From NCBI GenBank assembly GCA_036563615.1, contig DATCMB010000004.1, positions 164,071 to 228,070 on the forward strand: 64,000 bases of DNA, in the 5' to 3' direction. A program made the translations under genes and the position numbers. Source of the stretch: Candidatus Binatia bacterium (lineage in GTDB: Bacteria; Desulfobacterota; Binatia; UBA12015). How positions within the stretch are numbered: position 1 is the first letter of the stretch; each line of letters opens with the position of its first letter. The notes below the pieces were generated by a model, which ran no database searches, had not been told where the DNA came from, and was given only the letters and a program-made list of their open reading frames with translations. This document shows, one piece after another, positions 1 to 8,161 of the stretch.

Positions 1-1337
1 ACCAGCCCGCGGTTGAGCCCGACCATCCCGGACTCGATCGCTTCGGACACCCGCAGCCCGCGCGCGAGGTCGCGCGTGTAGACGTAGGCCATCAGCCCGT
101 GCTCGCTCGCGTTCGCGAGCCGGATCGCCTCCTCCTCGGTGTCGAAGGCGACGATCGGAGCGACCGGGCCGAAGATCTCCTCGCCGAGGATCGGCGAGTT
201 CGGTGCGACGTCGGCGAGCACGGTGGGCGGATAGAAGTTGCCGTCGCCCGCGGGCGTCTCGCCGCCGGTGAGGACGCGCGCGCCGTGCTCCTTCGCGGCC
301 CGCACGAGGCGCTCGACCTTGTCGCGCGACTTGCGGTCGATCAGCGGGCCGAGCTGCACGCCCTCCTCCATCCCGTGCCCGACCTTCACCGCCGACATCG
401 CGCGCGCGAGCCGCCGTCCGAACTCCTCGGCGATCGGACGCTCGACGTAGAAGCGGTTCGCCGCCGTGCAGGTCTCGGCGTTGTGGCGCATCTTCGCGAC
501 CATCGCGCCCTCGATCGCGGCGTCGAGGTCGGCGTCGGCGAAGACGACGAACGGCGCGTTGCCGCCGAGCTCCATCGAGCACTTGACGACGCGCTTCGCG
601 GCCTCGGCGAGCAGCACCTTGCCGACCGCGGTCGAGCCCGTGAACGACAGCTTGCGCACGCGCGGGTCGGCGAGGATCGCATTCACCACCTCCGACGTGC
701 GCGTGGTCGGGATGACGTTGACCACGCCGGGCGGGACGCCGGCCTCCTCCATCAGCTTCTGCACGTAGAGCGCGGTGAGCGGCGTCTGCGTCGCGGGCTT
801 CAGGATCACCGCGCAGCCCGCCGCGAGCGCGGGCGCGATCTTGCGCGTCGCCATCGCGGCCGGGAAGTTCCACGGCGTGATCAAGAGCGCGACGCCGATC
901 GGCTGGTGCACGACGAGGATGCGGTTCGCACCGCTCGGCGCGGTGGCGAGCGTGCCGTGGTTGCGCACCGCCTCCTCCGAGAACCAGCGGAAGAACTCCG
1001 CCGCGTAGCCGACCTCGCCCTTCGCTTCCACGAGCGGCTTGCCGTTCTCGCGCACGATCAGCTCCGCGATACGCTCCGCGTCGCGCAGCATGAGCTCGAA
1101 GGTGCGGCGCAGGATCTCGGCGCGCTCGCGCGGCGCTCGCGCGGCCCACTTCGGCTGCGCGGCGTGCGCCGCCGCGACCGCGGCGAGGCCGTCCTCGACG
1201 GTCGCGTCGGCGACCTCGGCGAGCAGCTCGCCCGTCGCGGGGTCGCGCACCTCGATGCGCGCACCGTCGCTGGCGTCGCGCCACTGGCCGTCGATCGCGA
1301 GCCCGGTGGGAAGATCGATCGTCGCTCGTGTGCCCAT
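1..1337 (-). CDS. NAD(P)-dependent aldehyde dehydrogenase, succinate-semialdehyde dehydrogenase type (3' end outside window)
   Basis: This gene reads right to left and leaves the window at base 1, so about 445 residues of a protein usually near 480 are visible. The ATG at 1335-1337 follows a GGAGG ribosome site at 1342-1346. The translation has aldehyde dehydrogenase landmarks: the TPWNFP segment, the SFTGSTAVG nucleotide-binding turn, the MELGGNAPF segment carrying the general-base Glu, and the catalytic Cys in NAETCTAANR. The order and wording of these motifs fit the GabD-like family, which oxidises succinate semialdehyde or similar aldehydes to acids. It is divergent to an acyl-CoA synthetase, which could activate an acid product, but that link is inference. 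Substrate is not certain. Confidence 0.88.
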   Translation of the reverse strand, partial: MGTRATIDLPTGLAIDGQWRDASDGARIEVRDPATGELLAEVADATVEDGLAAVAAAHAAQPKWAARAPRERAEILRRTFELMLRDAERIAELIVRENGKPLVEAKGEVGYAAEFFRWFSEEAVRNHGTLATAPSGANRILVVHQPIGVALLITPWNFPAAMATRKIAPALAAGCAVILKPATQTPLTALYVQKLMEEAGVPPGVVNVIPTTRTSEVVNAILADPRVRKLSFTGSTAVGKVLLAEAAKRVVKCSMELGGNAPFVVFADADLDAAIEGAMVAKMRHNAETCTAANRFYVERPIAEEFGRRLARAMSAVKVGHGMEEGVQLGPLIDRKSRDKVERLVRAAKEHGARVLTGGETPAGDGNFYPPTVLADVAPNSPILGEEIFGPVAPIVAFDTEEEAIRLANASEHGLMAYVYTRDLARGLRVSEAIESGMVGLNRGL

Positions 1338-1430
1338 CGTGTCCTCCACCTCCGATTGAAGGAGAAATCGGCCGGGGACGAAAGCGGCTCGGCGGGCGCC
1401 GTTGGTCGCCGTGCGTTACGACGCAAGCCC

Positions 1431-2786
1431 ATGCCGACCGATCGCAACGTGCGCGTCGAGCGCGTGTCCGCGCGCGACGCCGAGGCGGCGCAGCGCCGGG
1501 CCGCGGGCGCGCTGCGCGCGCGCGGGCTCCGGCGCGGCGACCGCGTCGCGATCATCGCGCACTCGTCGTCCGCCTACCTCGCGGCCGCGCTCGGCGCGCT
1601 GCGCAGCGGCGTCGTGCCGGTGCTGCTGAACCCCGCGCTCGTGCCGCTCGAGCAGCAGGCGCTGCTCGACGACGCGCAGCCCTCGCTCGTGCTGCGCGAC
1701 GCCGACCTGCCGGCGCTGCTCGAAGGTCCGCCGATCGACATCGCCGACGTGCCGCTCGCGCGCCCGATGCTCTACACGTCGGGCACGACCGGCAAGCCGA
1801 AGGGCGTCTGGTCGGGCGTGCTCGCGGACGACGACGCCCGCGCGCTGATCCTGGAAGAGCGCGAGCTCTGGGGCTTCTCGCGGGACGAGGTGCACCTCGT
1901 CGTGTCGCCGCTCTACCACTCGGCGCCGCTGCGCTTCTCGACCGGCGCGCTCCTCGCCGGCGGCGACGTCGTGCTGCTCGGCGGCTTCGACGTCGAGCGC
2001 CTGGTGCGCGCGATCCACGAGCACCGGCCGACCTCGGCCTTCATGGTTCCGGCGCACCTGCAGCGTCTGTTCGCGGCCGACCCGGAGGCGCGCACCGATC
2101 TGTCGTCGTTCCGCCTGCTCGCGCACGCGGGCGCGCCCTGCCCCGACGCTCTCAAGCGCGAGGCGCTGCGCCGCTTCCCGAAGGGCTCGGTGTGGGAGTT
2201 CTACGGCTCGACCGAGGGCCAGTTCACCGCCTGCTCGCCGGACGAGTGGCTCGCGCGTCCCGGCACCGTCGGACGCGCGCGCAGCGGACGTCGCATCGAG
2301 ATCGACCCCGACGGCACCATCTGGTGCACCGTGCCGCGCCACGCGCGCTTCGAGTACTGGCGCGACCCGGAGAAGACGGCGCGCGCCTGGCGCGGCGACG
2401 CGTTCAGCGTCTTCGACCTCGGCCGCCTCGACGAGGACGGCTTTCTCTACCTCGACGGCCGGCGCGACGACCTCATCATCTCGGGCGGCGTCAACGTCTA
2501 CCCGCTCGAGGTCGAGCGCGTGCTGCTCGAGCACCCGCGCGTGCGCGAGGCGGCGGTCTTCCCGCTCGCCGACGAGCGCTGGGGCCAGATGGTCTGCGCC
2601 GCCATCGTCGGCGACGCGGACGCCGACGAGCTCGCGCCGTGGCTCGCCGAGCGGCTCGCGCCCTACAAGCGGCCGAAGCGCATCTTCCGCGTCGACGAGA
2701 TCCCGCACTCGCCGACCGGCAAGGTCAGGCGCGGACGGCTGGCGCTCGATCTCGGTCTCGATCGAGAAACCGCCACGCGCGGGTGA
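1431..2786 (+). CDS. AMP-dependent acyl-CoA synthetase / ligase, compact form
   Basis: This 451-residue protein belongs to the ANL adenylating superfamily, which activates a carboxylic acid to an acyl-AMP and then to a CoA thioester. The P-loop LYTSGTTGKPKGV, the A5 motif YGSTEG, the hinge region DLGRLDEDGFLYLDGR and the C-terminal PTGKVRR with the catalytic Lys are all present. It is about 50-100 residues shorter than typical fatty acyl-CoA ligases, mainly because the N-terminal segment before the P-loop is short. The ATG at 1431 is the first Met matching the family; there is no good Shine-Dalgarno before it. The last 62 bases overlap the convergent potB gene. Substrate cannot be read from the sequence. 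Confidence 0.87.
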   Translation: MPTDRNVRVERVSARDAEAAQRRAAGALRARGLRRGDRVAIIAHSSSAYLAAALGALRSGVVPVLLNPALVPLEQQALLDDAQPSLVLRDADLPALLEGPPIDIADVPLARPMLYTSGTTGKPKGVWSGVLADDDARALILEERELWGFSRDEVHLVVSPLYHSAPLRFSTGALLAGGDVVLLGGFDVERLVRAIHEHRPTSAFMVPAHLQRLFAADPEARTDLSSFRLLAHAGAPCPDALKREALRRFPKGSVWEFYGSTEGQFTACSPDEWLARPGTVGRARSGRRIEIDPDGTIWCTVPRHARFEYWRDPEKTARAWRGDAFSVFDLGRLDEDGFLYLDGRRDDLIISGGVNVYPLEVERVLLEHPRVREAAVFPLADERWGQMVCAAIVGDADADELAPWLAERLAPYKRPKRIFRVDEIPHSPTGKVRRGRLALDLGLDRETATRG

Positions 2787-3648
2787 GCCACGCCGCGAGC
2801 GCGAACAGCGCGAGCAGGAGCGTTCCGAGCGCCGCGCCGAACGGCCAGTTGCGCGCCGTGCCGCGGAACTGGTTCTCGATCACGTTGCCGATCATGTCGA
2901 CGCGGCCGCCGCCGAGGATGTCGTTGACGGCGTAGAGCCCGAGCGCCGGCACGAACACCAAGAGCACGCCGCCCGCGATGCCCGGCGTCGTGAGCGGCAG
3001 CACGACGCGCACGAAGGCGGCGAGCGGACGCGCGCCGAGGTCGAACGCAGCTTCCACCAGCGAGCGGTCGAGCCGCTCGACGCTCGCGTAGATCGGCAGG
3101 ATCATGAACGGCAGGAACGTGTAGACGAGCCCGAGCACGACCGCGCCCGGCGTGTAGAGCATCTCGAGCGGCGCCGCGATCAGGCCGACCTGCAAGAGCA
3201 GCGCGTTCACCAGCCCCTCGCTCTTGAGCAGCGTCACCCAGGCGTAGGTGCGGATCAGGAAGCTCGTCCAGAACGGGATCATGAGCAGCGCGAGCAGCCG
3301 TCCGCGCCAGCGCTCGCTCGCGCGCCCGATGGTCCACGCGACCGGGTAGCCGACGACGAGGCAGATCGCGGTGGTCAGCGCCGCGTACCAGACCGAGCGC
3401 AGCAGGATGACCGCGTACGCGCCGCGGAACGCCGCCGCGTAGTTGTCGAGCGTGAGCTCGAGCACGACGCCGCCCAGCGTGCCGCGGCGCGCGAAGCTGT
3501 AGAGCAGCATGATCGCCGCCGGCGCGACGACGAAGGCCGCGACCCAGACGACGAGCGGCGCGAGCAAGAGCCACGTGGTCGCGCGCGACGTCGCACGCCG
3601 CCCTCCGCGCACGCCGCCGCCGAGCGCAACGTCCGCGGGCGCGGACAC
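2725..3648 (-). CDS. potB: Spermidine/putrescine-type ABC transporter permease PotB
   Basis: A 307-residue inner-membrane permease with about six hydrophobic helices, including a long first helix after a basic N-terminus. The EAA loop that contacts the ATPase is visible as VEAAFDLGARPLAAF. The best match is the PotB/PotH group, which imports polyamines or related cations. The GTG start at 3648 lies one base after the stop of the PotC-PotD fusion, so the two are one transcription unit with the fusion upstream. The 3' end overlaps the acyl-CoA synthetase on the other strand by 62 bases. The partner ATPase gene is probably the potA at 11326-12441, on the opposite strand. The exact substrate is inferred from family only. 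Confidence 0.87.
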   Translation of the reverse strand: MSAPADVALGGGVRGGRRATSRATTWLLLAPLVVWVAAFVVAPAAIMLLYSFARRGTLGGVVLELTLDNYAAAFRGAYAVILLRSVWYAALTTAICLVVGYPVAWTIGRASERWRGRLLALLMIPFWTSFLIRTYAWVTLLKSEGLVNALLLQVGLIAAPLEMLYTPGAVVLGLVYTFLPFMILPIYASVERLDRSLVEAAFDLGARPLAAFVRVVLPLTTPGIAGGVLLVFVPALGLYAVNDILGGGRVDMIGNVIENQFRGTARNWPFGAALGTLLLALFALAAWLTRAWRFLDRDRDRAPAVRA

Positions 3649-3649
3649 G

Positions 3650-5458
3650 TCAGCTACCCGCCGCCTTGAGGTCGGTGACCAGCCGGTCCACCGCCACCGC
3701 CTGCTCGCCGATGTCGCGGAAGCCGTCGAGCTTCGGGTTGCCCGGCGGGTAGCTCGCCGGGTTGGCGAGCTCTTCCGGCGTCAAGAGCTTGCGCGCCGCG
3801 AGGTTCGGGTTGGTGTACGGGAAGTCGAGCGAGATCTCGCGGCTCACCTCGGGACGCAGGACGTAGTTCAGGAAGGCGTGCGCGGCGTCGGGGTTCCGCG
3901 CGTTCGCCGGGATCGCCAGCGTGTCGACGAACTCGTGCGCGCCCTCTTCGGGCAGTACGTAGCGGAACTTCGGGTGCTCGTTGTAGAGCAGCGCCGCCTC
4001 ACCCGACCAGACGATGCCGAGGTCGACGTCGCCGTTGAGCAGCGCGGTCTTCGGGCTGTCGGAGTCGAACACCTTGACGAGCGGCAGCCAGCGCGCGAGC
4101 ACCGGCTTCACCTTGGCGAGCGTCGTCGGGTTGATGTCGTTGATCGGGATGCCCTGCGTCGCGAGCGCCCAGCTCACCATCTCGCGCGGGTCGTCGACCA
4201 CGACGATGCGTCCTTTGTGCTTGTCCTGGAAGACCTCGGCGTAGCTGTCGACGTCCTCCGGCACGCGCTCGCTGTTGATCACGATGCCGACCGTGCCCGC
4301 CATCCACGGCACGGTGTACTTCTGCTCGGGGTCGAACGGCCGGTTGCGGTACTCGGGCGCGATGTTCTCGAAGTTCGGGATCTTCGACCAGTCGAGCGGC
4401 TGCAGCCGGCCCTCCGCGATCAGCGCCTCCGCGGCATAATCCGACGGCTGCACGAGGTCGTACTGCGTCGCCCCCGAGACCAGCTTGGCGAGCATCTCCT
4501 CGTTCGACGCGTACGACTCGTAGTTGACCTTGATGCCGGTCTCGTCGGTGAAGGCGTCGAGCACGCGCTGCGGGACGTACTCCGACCAGGCGAACAGGTT
4601 CAGCTCCTGCGGCGCGTTGCTTCTCGTACACCCCGACGCGGTCAGCAGCGCGGCGAGCAGCACGACGACCGCGCCGCGGCGCCCCGGCCGGCTGCGCCGC
4701 GCGAGCTCGCTCACCGCGACCAGCGCGATGCTCGCGACGACGAACACCGTCGAGATCGCGTTCAGCGTCGGATCGAGTCCCTTCCTCACGCGGCCGAAGA
4801 TCTCGAGCGGCAGCGTGCGCGAGGACGCGCTCGCCGTGAACCAGGTGACGATCAGCTCGTCGAGCGACAGCGTGAACGCCATCAGCGCGCCGGCGACGAG
4901 CGCGGGCGCGAGCTGCGGCACGACGACGCGCGCGAACGCGCGTGCGGGCGTGGCGCCGAGGTCGAGCGCCGCCTCCTCGAGCGCAGGATCGAGATCGGCG
5001 AGCCGCGCCTGCACCGCGACCATCACGAACGGCACGCAGAACGTGACGTGCGAGATCACGACGGTCGCGAACCCGAGCTCGAAGCGCAGCGCGACGAAGA
5101 GCAGCAGCAGGCTGATGCCGAGGATCACCTCGGGCACGACCATCGGTGCGAGCAGCAGCGTCTGCAGGAGCCGCGCGCCACGGAAGCGATGGCGGTGGAG
5201 GAGCCAGGCGCCGGCGGTCCCGAGCGCCACGGAAGCGAGCGTGGTCATGAGCGCGACGATCAGGCTGTTCTCGAGCGAGCGCACCAGCGCGGCGTCGCGC
5301 CAGACGGCGGCGTACCACTCGAGGGTGAATCCCTCCCAGAGGATGTTGAGCCGCGAGCGGTTGAACGAGTACGCGATCAGCACCGCGAGCGGGAGGTACA
5401 GGAAGACCAGCACGAGCCCGGTCCAAGCGCCGAGCAGCCCCCGCGTCCACCGCGTCAC
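3650..5458 (-). CDS. Fused PotC permease and PotD substrate-binding protein
   Basis: A single 602-residue frame. Residues 1-255 are a PotC-like permease with six hydrophobic helices and the EAA loop EEAALDLGATPARAF at about 161-175. Residues 261-277 form a second hydrophobic stretch ending in the lipobox LTASGC (Cys 277). From about 285 to the end is a PotD-type periplasmic polyamine-binding domain beginning LNLFAWSEYVPQ and containing YDLVQPSDYAAE. The lipobox suggests either that signal peptidase II releases the binding protein as a lipoprotein or that it stays tethered to the permease. The GTG at 5458 is chosen because the permease domain starts there and a TATAAC element lies eight bases upstream. 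PotB follows directly. Confidence 0.88.
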   Translation of the reverse strand: MTRWTRGLLGAWTGLVLVFLYLPLAVLIAYSFNRSRLNILWEGFTLEWYAAVWRDAALVRSLENSLIVALMTTLASVALGTAGAWLLHRHRFRGARLLQTLLLAPMVVPEVILGISLLLLFVALRFELGFATVVISHVTFCVPFVMVAVQARLADLDPALEEAALDLGATPARAFARVVVPQLAPALVAGALMAFTLSLDELIVTWFTASASSRTLPLEIFGRVRKGLDPTLNAISTVFVVASIALVAVSELARRSRPGRRGAVVVLLAALLTASGCTRSNAPQELNLFAWSEYVPQRVLDAFTDETGIKVNYESYASNEEMLAKLVSGATQYDLVQPSDYAAEALIAEGRLQPLDWSKIPNFENIAPEYRNRPFDPEQKYTVPWMAGTVGIVINSERVPEDVDSYAEVFQDKHKGRIVVVDDPREMVSWALATQGIPINDINPTTLAKVKPVLARWLPLVKVFDSDSPKTALLNGDVDLGIVWSGEAALLYNEHPKFRYVLPEEGAHEFVDTLAIPANARNPDAAHAFLNYVLRPEVSREISLDFPYTNPNLAARKLLTPEELANPASYPPGNPKLDGFRDIGEQAVAVDRLVTDLKAAGS

Positions 5459-5466
5459 GGGGCGGC

Positions 5467-5496
5467 GTTATACGGTCGCGTCCGCGCGCGCACAAA
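5467..5496 (-). promoter_or_regulatory. Candidate promoter of the potCD-potB unit, possibly leaderless
   Basis: On the minus strand TATAAC (5472-5467) matches five of six bases of a sigma-70 -10 box. It ends eight bases before the GTG of potCD, so transcription would begin at or within a base or two of the start codon. A weak TTTGTG at 5496-5491 stands 18 bases upstream. No Shine-Dalgarno fits in the gap. This rests on consensus matching alone. Confidence 0.4.
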
Positions 5497-5586
5497 TGCG
5501 CCGTTGCGGAGCGCGTCGCGCTCGCGCGCGCAGGATTGCGCTCGCGTGGCCGCCGGCTCGGGAGCGAGCGCCCGCCGCTGTGCGCC

Positions 5587-6096
5587 TCACCCGCCGAGAC
5601 GCTGCAGCGAGAACATCGCCGCGAGCAGCAGCGCGATCTGTCCGGTCGCCACGGTGAGCACGAGGCGCGTCAGATCCGACTTCATCGCCGCCATGTCGCT
5701 CTTCAGCTCGCCACGCAGCGCGCTGATGTCGCTCTCGAGCTCACCACGGAGCGCCGCCCGATCGCCGCGCAGCTCGCCTGCGAGGGCATTCCTCTCCGCA
5801 CGGAGCTCACCCACGAGGGCACTCATCTCCGCACGGAGCTCACCCCCGAGGGCACTCATCTCCGCACGGAGCTCACCCGCGAGGGCACTCATCTCGGCTC
5901 GCAGCTCCCCCCGCAGCTCCGCGATCTCCGAGCGCATCACCGCTGCGAGCGCCTCGATGTCCGACCGCGTCGCCACCTCCGGGTCGAGCGCCTCGGCGAT
6001 CGCGCGCGCCGTCTCCTCGGCGTGCTCGCTCGTGAAGCCCGCCCGGTCGCGCAGCTTCTGCGCGAGCGCGAGCGTGTCGATCGCGACCCGGGCCAC
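5587..6096 (-). CDS. DUF1640-like coiled-coil protein with C-terminal membrane helix
   Basis: A 169-residue protein. Residues 1-40 hold a short helical head (FDTL-like TLALAQKLRDRAGF, then a segment rich in Ala and Glu). Residues 50-140 form a continuous coiled coil made of near-identical 11-residue units such as GELRAEMSAL. The C-terminus has one hydrophobic helix (LTRLVLTVATGQIALLLAAM). This head, coiled coil and tail helix arrangement is that of the DUF1640 family, related to the eukaryotic CCDC90/MCUR1 membrane proteins; its bacterial function is not known to me. The middle of the gene is a 33-bp tandem DNA repeat. It stands alone between the divergent potCD unit and the FG-GAP operon. 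Confidence 0.75.
   Translation of the reverse strand: MARVAIDTLALAQKLRDRAGFTSEHAEETARAIAEALDPEVATRSDIEALAAVMRSEIAELRGELRAEMSALAGELRAEMSALGGELRAEMSALVGELRAERNALAGELRGDRAALRGELESDISALRGELKSDMAAMKSDLTRLVLTVATGQIALLLAAMFSLQRLGG
5797..5895. repeat. Three tandem 33-bp units inside the coiled-coil gene
   Basis: Units at 5797-5829, 5830-5862 and 5863-5895 differ by one or two bases, mainly at the middle of the word CACGAGGG/CCCGAGGG/GCGAGGG. Degenerate copies flank them on both sides. Each unit encodes 11 residues of coiled coil, so unit number can change by slippage without breaking the frame. Confidence 0.85.
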
Positions 6097-6250
6097 GCAG
6101 CGACGGTAGCCGCGTCACCTCGCGCAGGCAACGCGCGCGCCGCAAACCATGATCGCCGTGCATGCCGCGCATCGGACGGCGTCGCGTGCACAAGAAGGCC
6201 TCACGAGCGCGGACGTTGGCCGAGCCGCCGAATGTCGACTACACAGCGCG

Positions 6251-8161
6251 ATGCCCATGCGGCGCTCCATTGCCTGCCTGTGCCTCGCCGCGCTCGTCGC
6301 CTGCCGCGGCGGCGACGGACGCGACCGCGCGGCGTGGCTCGCGAGCGTGCGCTTCGTCGACGTGACCGAGGAGGCGGGCCTCGCGCGCAGCGCGCCGACC
6401 TACGACGCGGCGGTCGGCGACGTCGACGGCGACGGCTTCCTCGACCTCTACGTCGGCAACCACGGCACCGGCGCGGTGCTCTTCCGCAACCGCGGCGACG
6501 GCACCTTCACCGACGTCCTCGCGGGCTCCGGCATCGCGCCGGGCGGCGACCAGCACGGCACCGGCTTCGCCGACTTCGACGGCGACGGACGGCTCGACCT
6601 CTACGTCTCGGTCGGCGCCAACCGCGGCCTCGGCACCAAGGCGAACCACCTCTACCGCAACCGCGGCGACGGCACCTTCGAGGACGTCGCCACGCAGGCC
6701 GGCGTCATCGACCCGCGCGGGCGCTCGCGGTCGCTCGCCTGGCTCGACGCCGACGCCGACGGCCAGCTCGACCTCGTGCTCGCCAACTTCGCGTCGCCGA
6801 ACCGCTTCTACCGCAACCTCGGCGACGGCACGTTCGAGGACCTCTCGGACGCGTCCGGCATGGCCGCGCACTCCGCGACGCGCATCACCTGGGGCGACTA
6901 CGACGGCGACGGCTATCCCGACGTCCTCCTCACCGGCACGCCGAAAGGCCTGCGGCTGCTGCGCAACGAGGAAGGTCCCGTGTTCCGCGACGTGACGCGC
7001 GAGGTGGGCCTCGAGCCGATCGCCGAGCCCGTGCAGGGCGCGGCGTTCGGCGACTTCGACAACGATGGCGACCTCGATCTCGCGACCAGCTTCGGCGTCG
7101 ACTTCACCGAGACCGCGCTCGAGGTCGGCGACGGCACGCTGCGCTTCGCGTTCTTCGCGCACGACGAGCCCGTCGGCTTCGACTTCGAGACGACGGCCGG
7201 CAGCGACGTCGAGATCGAGCTCTACGAGAACGGCTCGCCCGCGGCGCCGGAGAAGATCCGCTGCGGCGACGCGTCGCCGAGCGCGCCCGGACGCTTCGCC
7301 TGCGCGGCGGCGCAGGCCATGCAGCGCGCTCCGGAGGACGTTGCTCCGACCTTCCTCCTCTGGCGCGAGCCCGCGGAAGACGGCGGCGAACGCGACGTCT
7401 GGCGCCTGCGCTGGCGCGGCGCGGGCGACCACCACCTGAGCGGCATCGTGCACGGCGCCTCCCGCCCGCGTGCGGTCGGGCTGCGCACGGACGTGCCGCG
7501 CGGCGCGGTCGTGTGGCGCAACCAGGACGGCGTCTTCGAGCGCGCGCTCGAGGTCGGCCGCGGCCTGCCGTCGGCCGCGTCGGTGAACGGCCAGGCGGTG
7601 CAGTGGGTCGACGTCGACGACGACGGCTGGCTCGACCTCTACCTGGTCGATTCCGGCGTCGACGGCGCGGGCGCGCGCAACGTGCTCTTGATGAACGACC
7701 GCGGCGAGCGCTTCGTCGCGATGCCGCGCTCGACCGGCGCGTCTCCCGACAGCGGCGACGGCCGCGGCGTCGCGGCGCACTTCGCGGACTTCGACGGCGA
7801 CGGACGCGTCGACGTGTTCTTGACGAACGGCTGGGGCGCGCCGCCCTTTGATCGCGGTCCGTACCGTCTGCTACGCAACGCGACCGCCGGGGGGCACTGG
7901 ATCGAGCTCGTGCTGCATGGCCGGGAGTCGAACCGCGACAGCCTCGGTGCATGGATCGAGGTCGAGGCCTGCGGCGAGCGGCGCATGCGGTACCACAACG
8001 GCGGCACGAGCTACTTCTCGCAATCCGTGACGCCGCCGCGTTTCGGGCTCGCCGCGTGCGAGAACGTCGACAGGCTGGTGGTGCACTGGCCGTCGGGTCG
8101 CGCGCAGGTGCTCGAGGACGTCGCCGTCGACCGCACGCTCGAGATCGTGGAGGGCGAGTGA
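6251..8161 (+). CDS. FG-GAP/VCBS repeat lipoprotein with ASPIC/UnbV C-terminal domain
   Basis: A 636-residue predicted lipoprotein. The N-terminus has basic residues, a hydrophobic core and the lipobox LVAC (Cys 18), so the protein should be lipid-anchored. The body is a chain of FG-GAP-like blades with Ca-binding words such as GDVDGDGFLDLYV, DFDGDGRLDLYV and DFDNDGDLDL, expected to form a beta-propeller. The last about 90 residues (from HWIELVLHGRESNRD to the HWPSGRAQVLEDV segment) match the ASPIC/UnbV domain seen in CRTAC1-like proteins. ATG at 6251 is preferred over 6257 only by position; both give a signal peptide. It starts a four-gene overlapping operon that ends with potA. Ligand unknown. 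Confidence 0.87.
   Translation: MPMRRSIACLCLAALVACRGGDGRDRAAWLASVRFVDVTEEAGLARSAPTYDAAVGDVDGDGFLDLYVGNHGTGAVLFRNRGDGTFTDVLAGSGIAPGGDQHGTGFADFDGDGRLDLYVSVGANRGLGTKANHLYRNRGDGTFEDVATQAGVIDPRGRSRSLAWLDADADGQLDLVLANFASPNRFYRNLGDGTFEDLSDASGMAAHSATRITWGDYDGDGYPDVLLTGTPKGLRLLRNEEGPVFRDVTREVGLEPIAEPVQGAAFGDFDNDGDLDLATSFGVDFTETALEVGDGTLRFAFFAHDEPVGFDFETTAGSDVEIELYENGSPAAPEKIRCGDASPSAPGRFACAAAQAMQRAPEDVAPTFLLWREPAEDGGERDVWRLRWRGAGDHHLSGIVHGASRPRAVGLRTDVPRGAVVWRNQDGVFERALEVGRGLPSAASVNGQAVQWVDVDDDGWLDLYLVDSGVDGAGARNVLLMNDRGERFVAMPRSTGASPDSGDGRGVAAHFADFDGDGRVDVFLTNGWGAPPFDRGPYRLLRNATAGGHWIELVLHGRESNRDSLGAWIEVEACGERRMRYHNGGTSYFSQSVTPPRFGLAACENVDRLVVHWPSGRAQVLEDVAVDRTLEIVEGE

Noticed and set aside
99-1430. 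Long plus-strand open frame continuous with the acyl-CoA synthetase
   Set aside because: It is the antisense of the aldehyde dehydrogenase gene; the peptide is Arg/Ala-rich with no family motif. The synthetase is taken to start at 1431.
5797-5895. CRISPR-like direct repeats
   Set aside because: The 33-bp units are tandem without spacers and lie inside a coiled-coil coding region.
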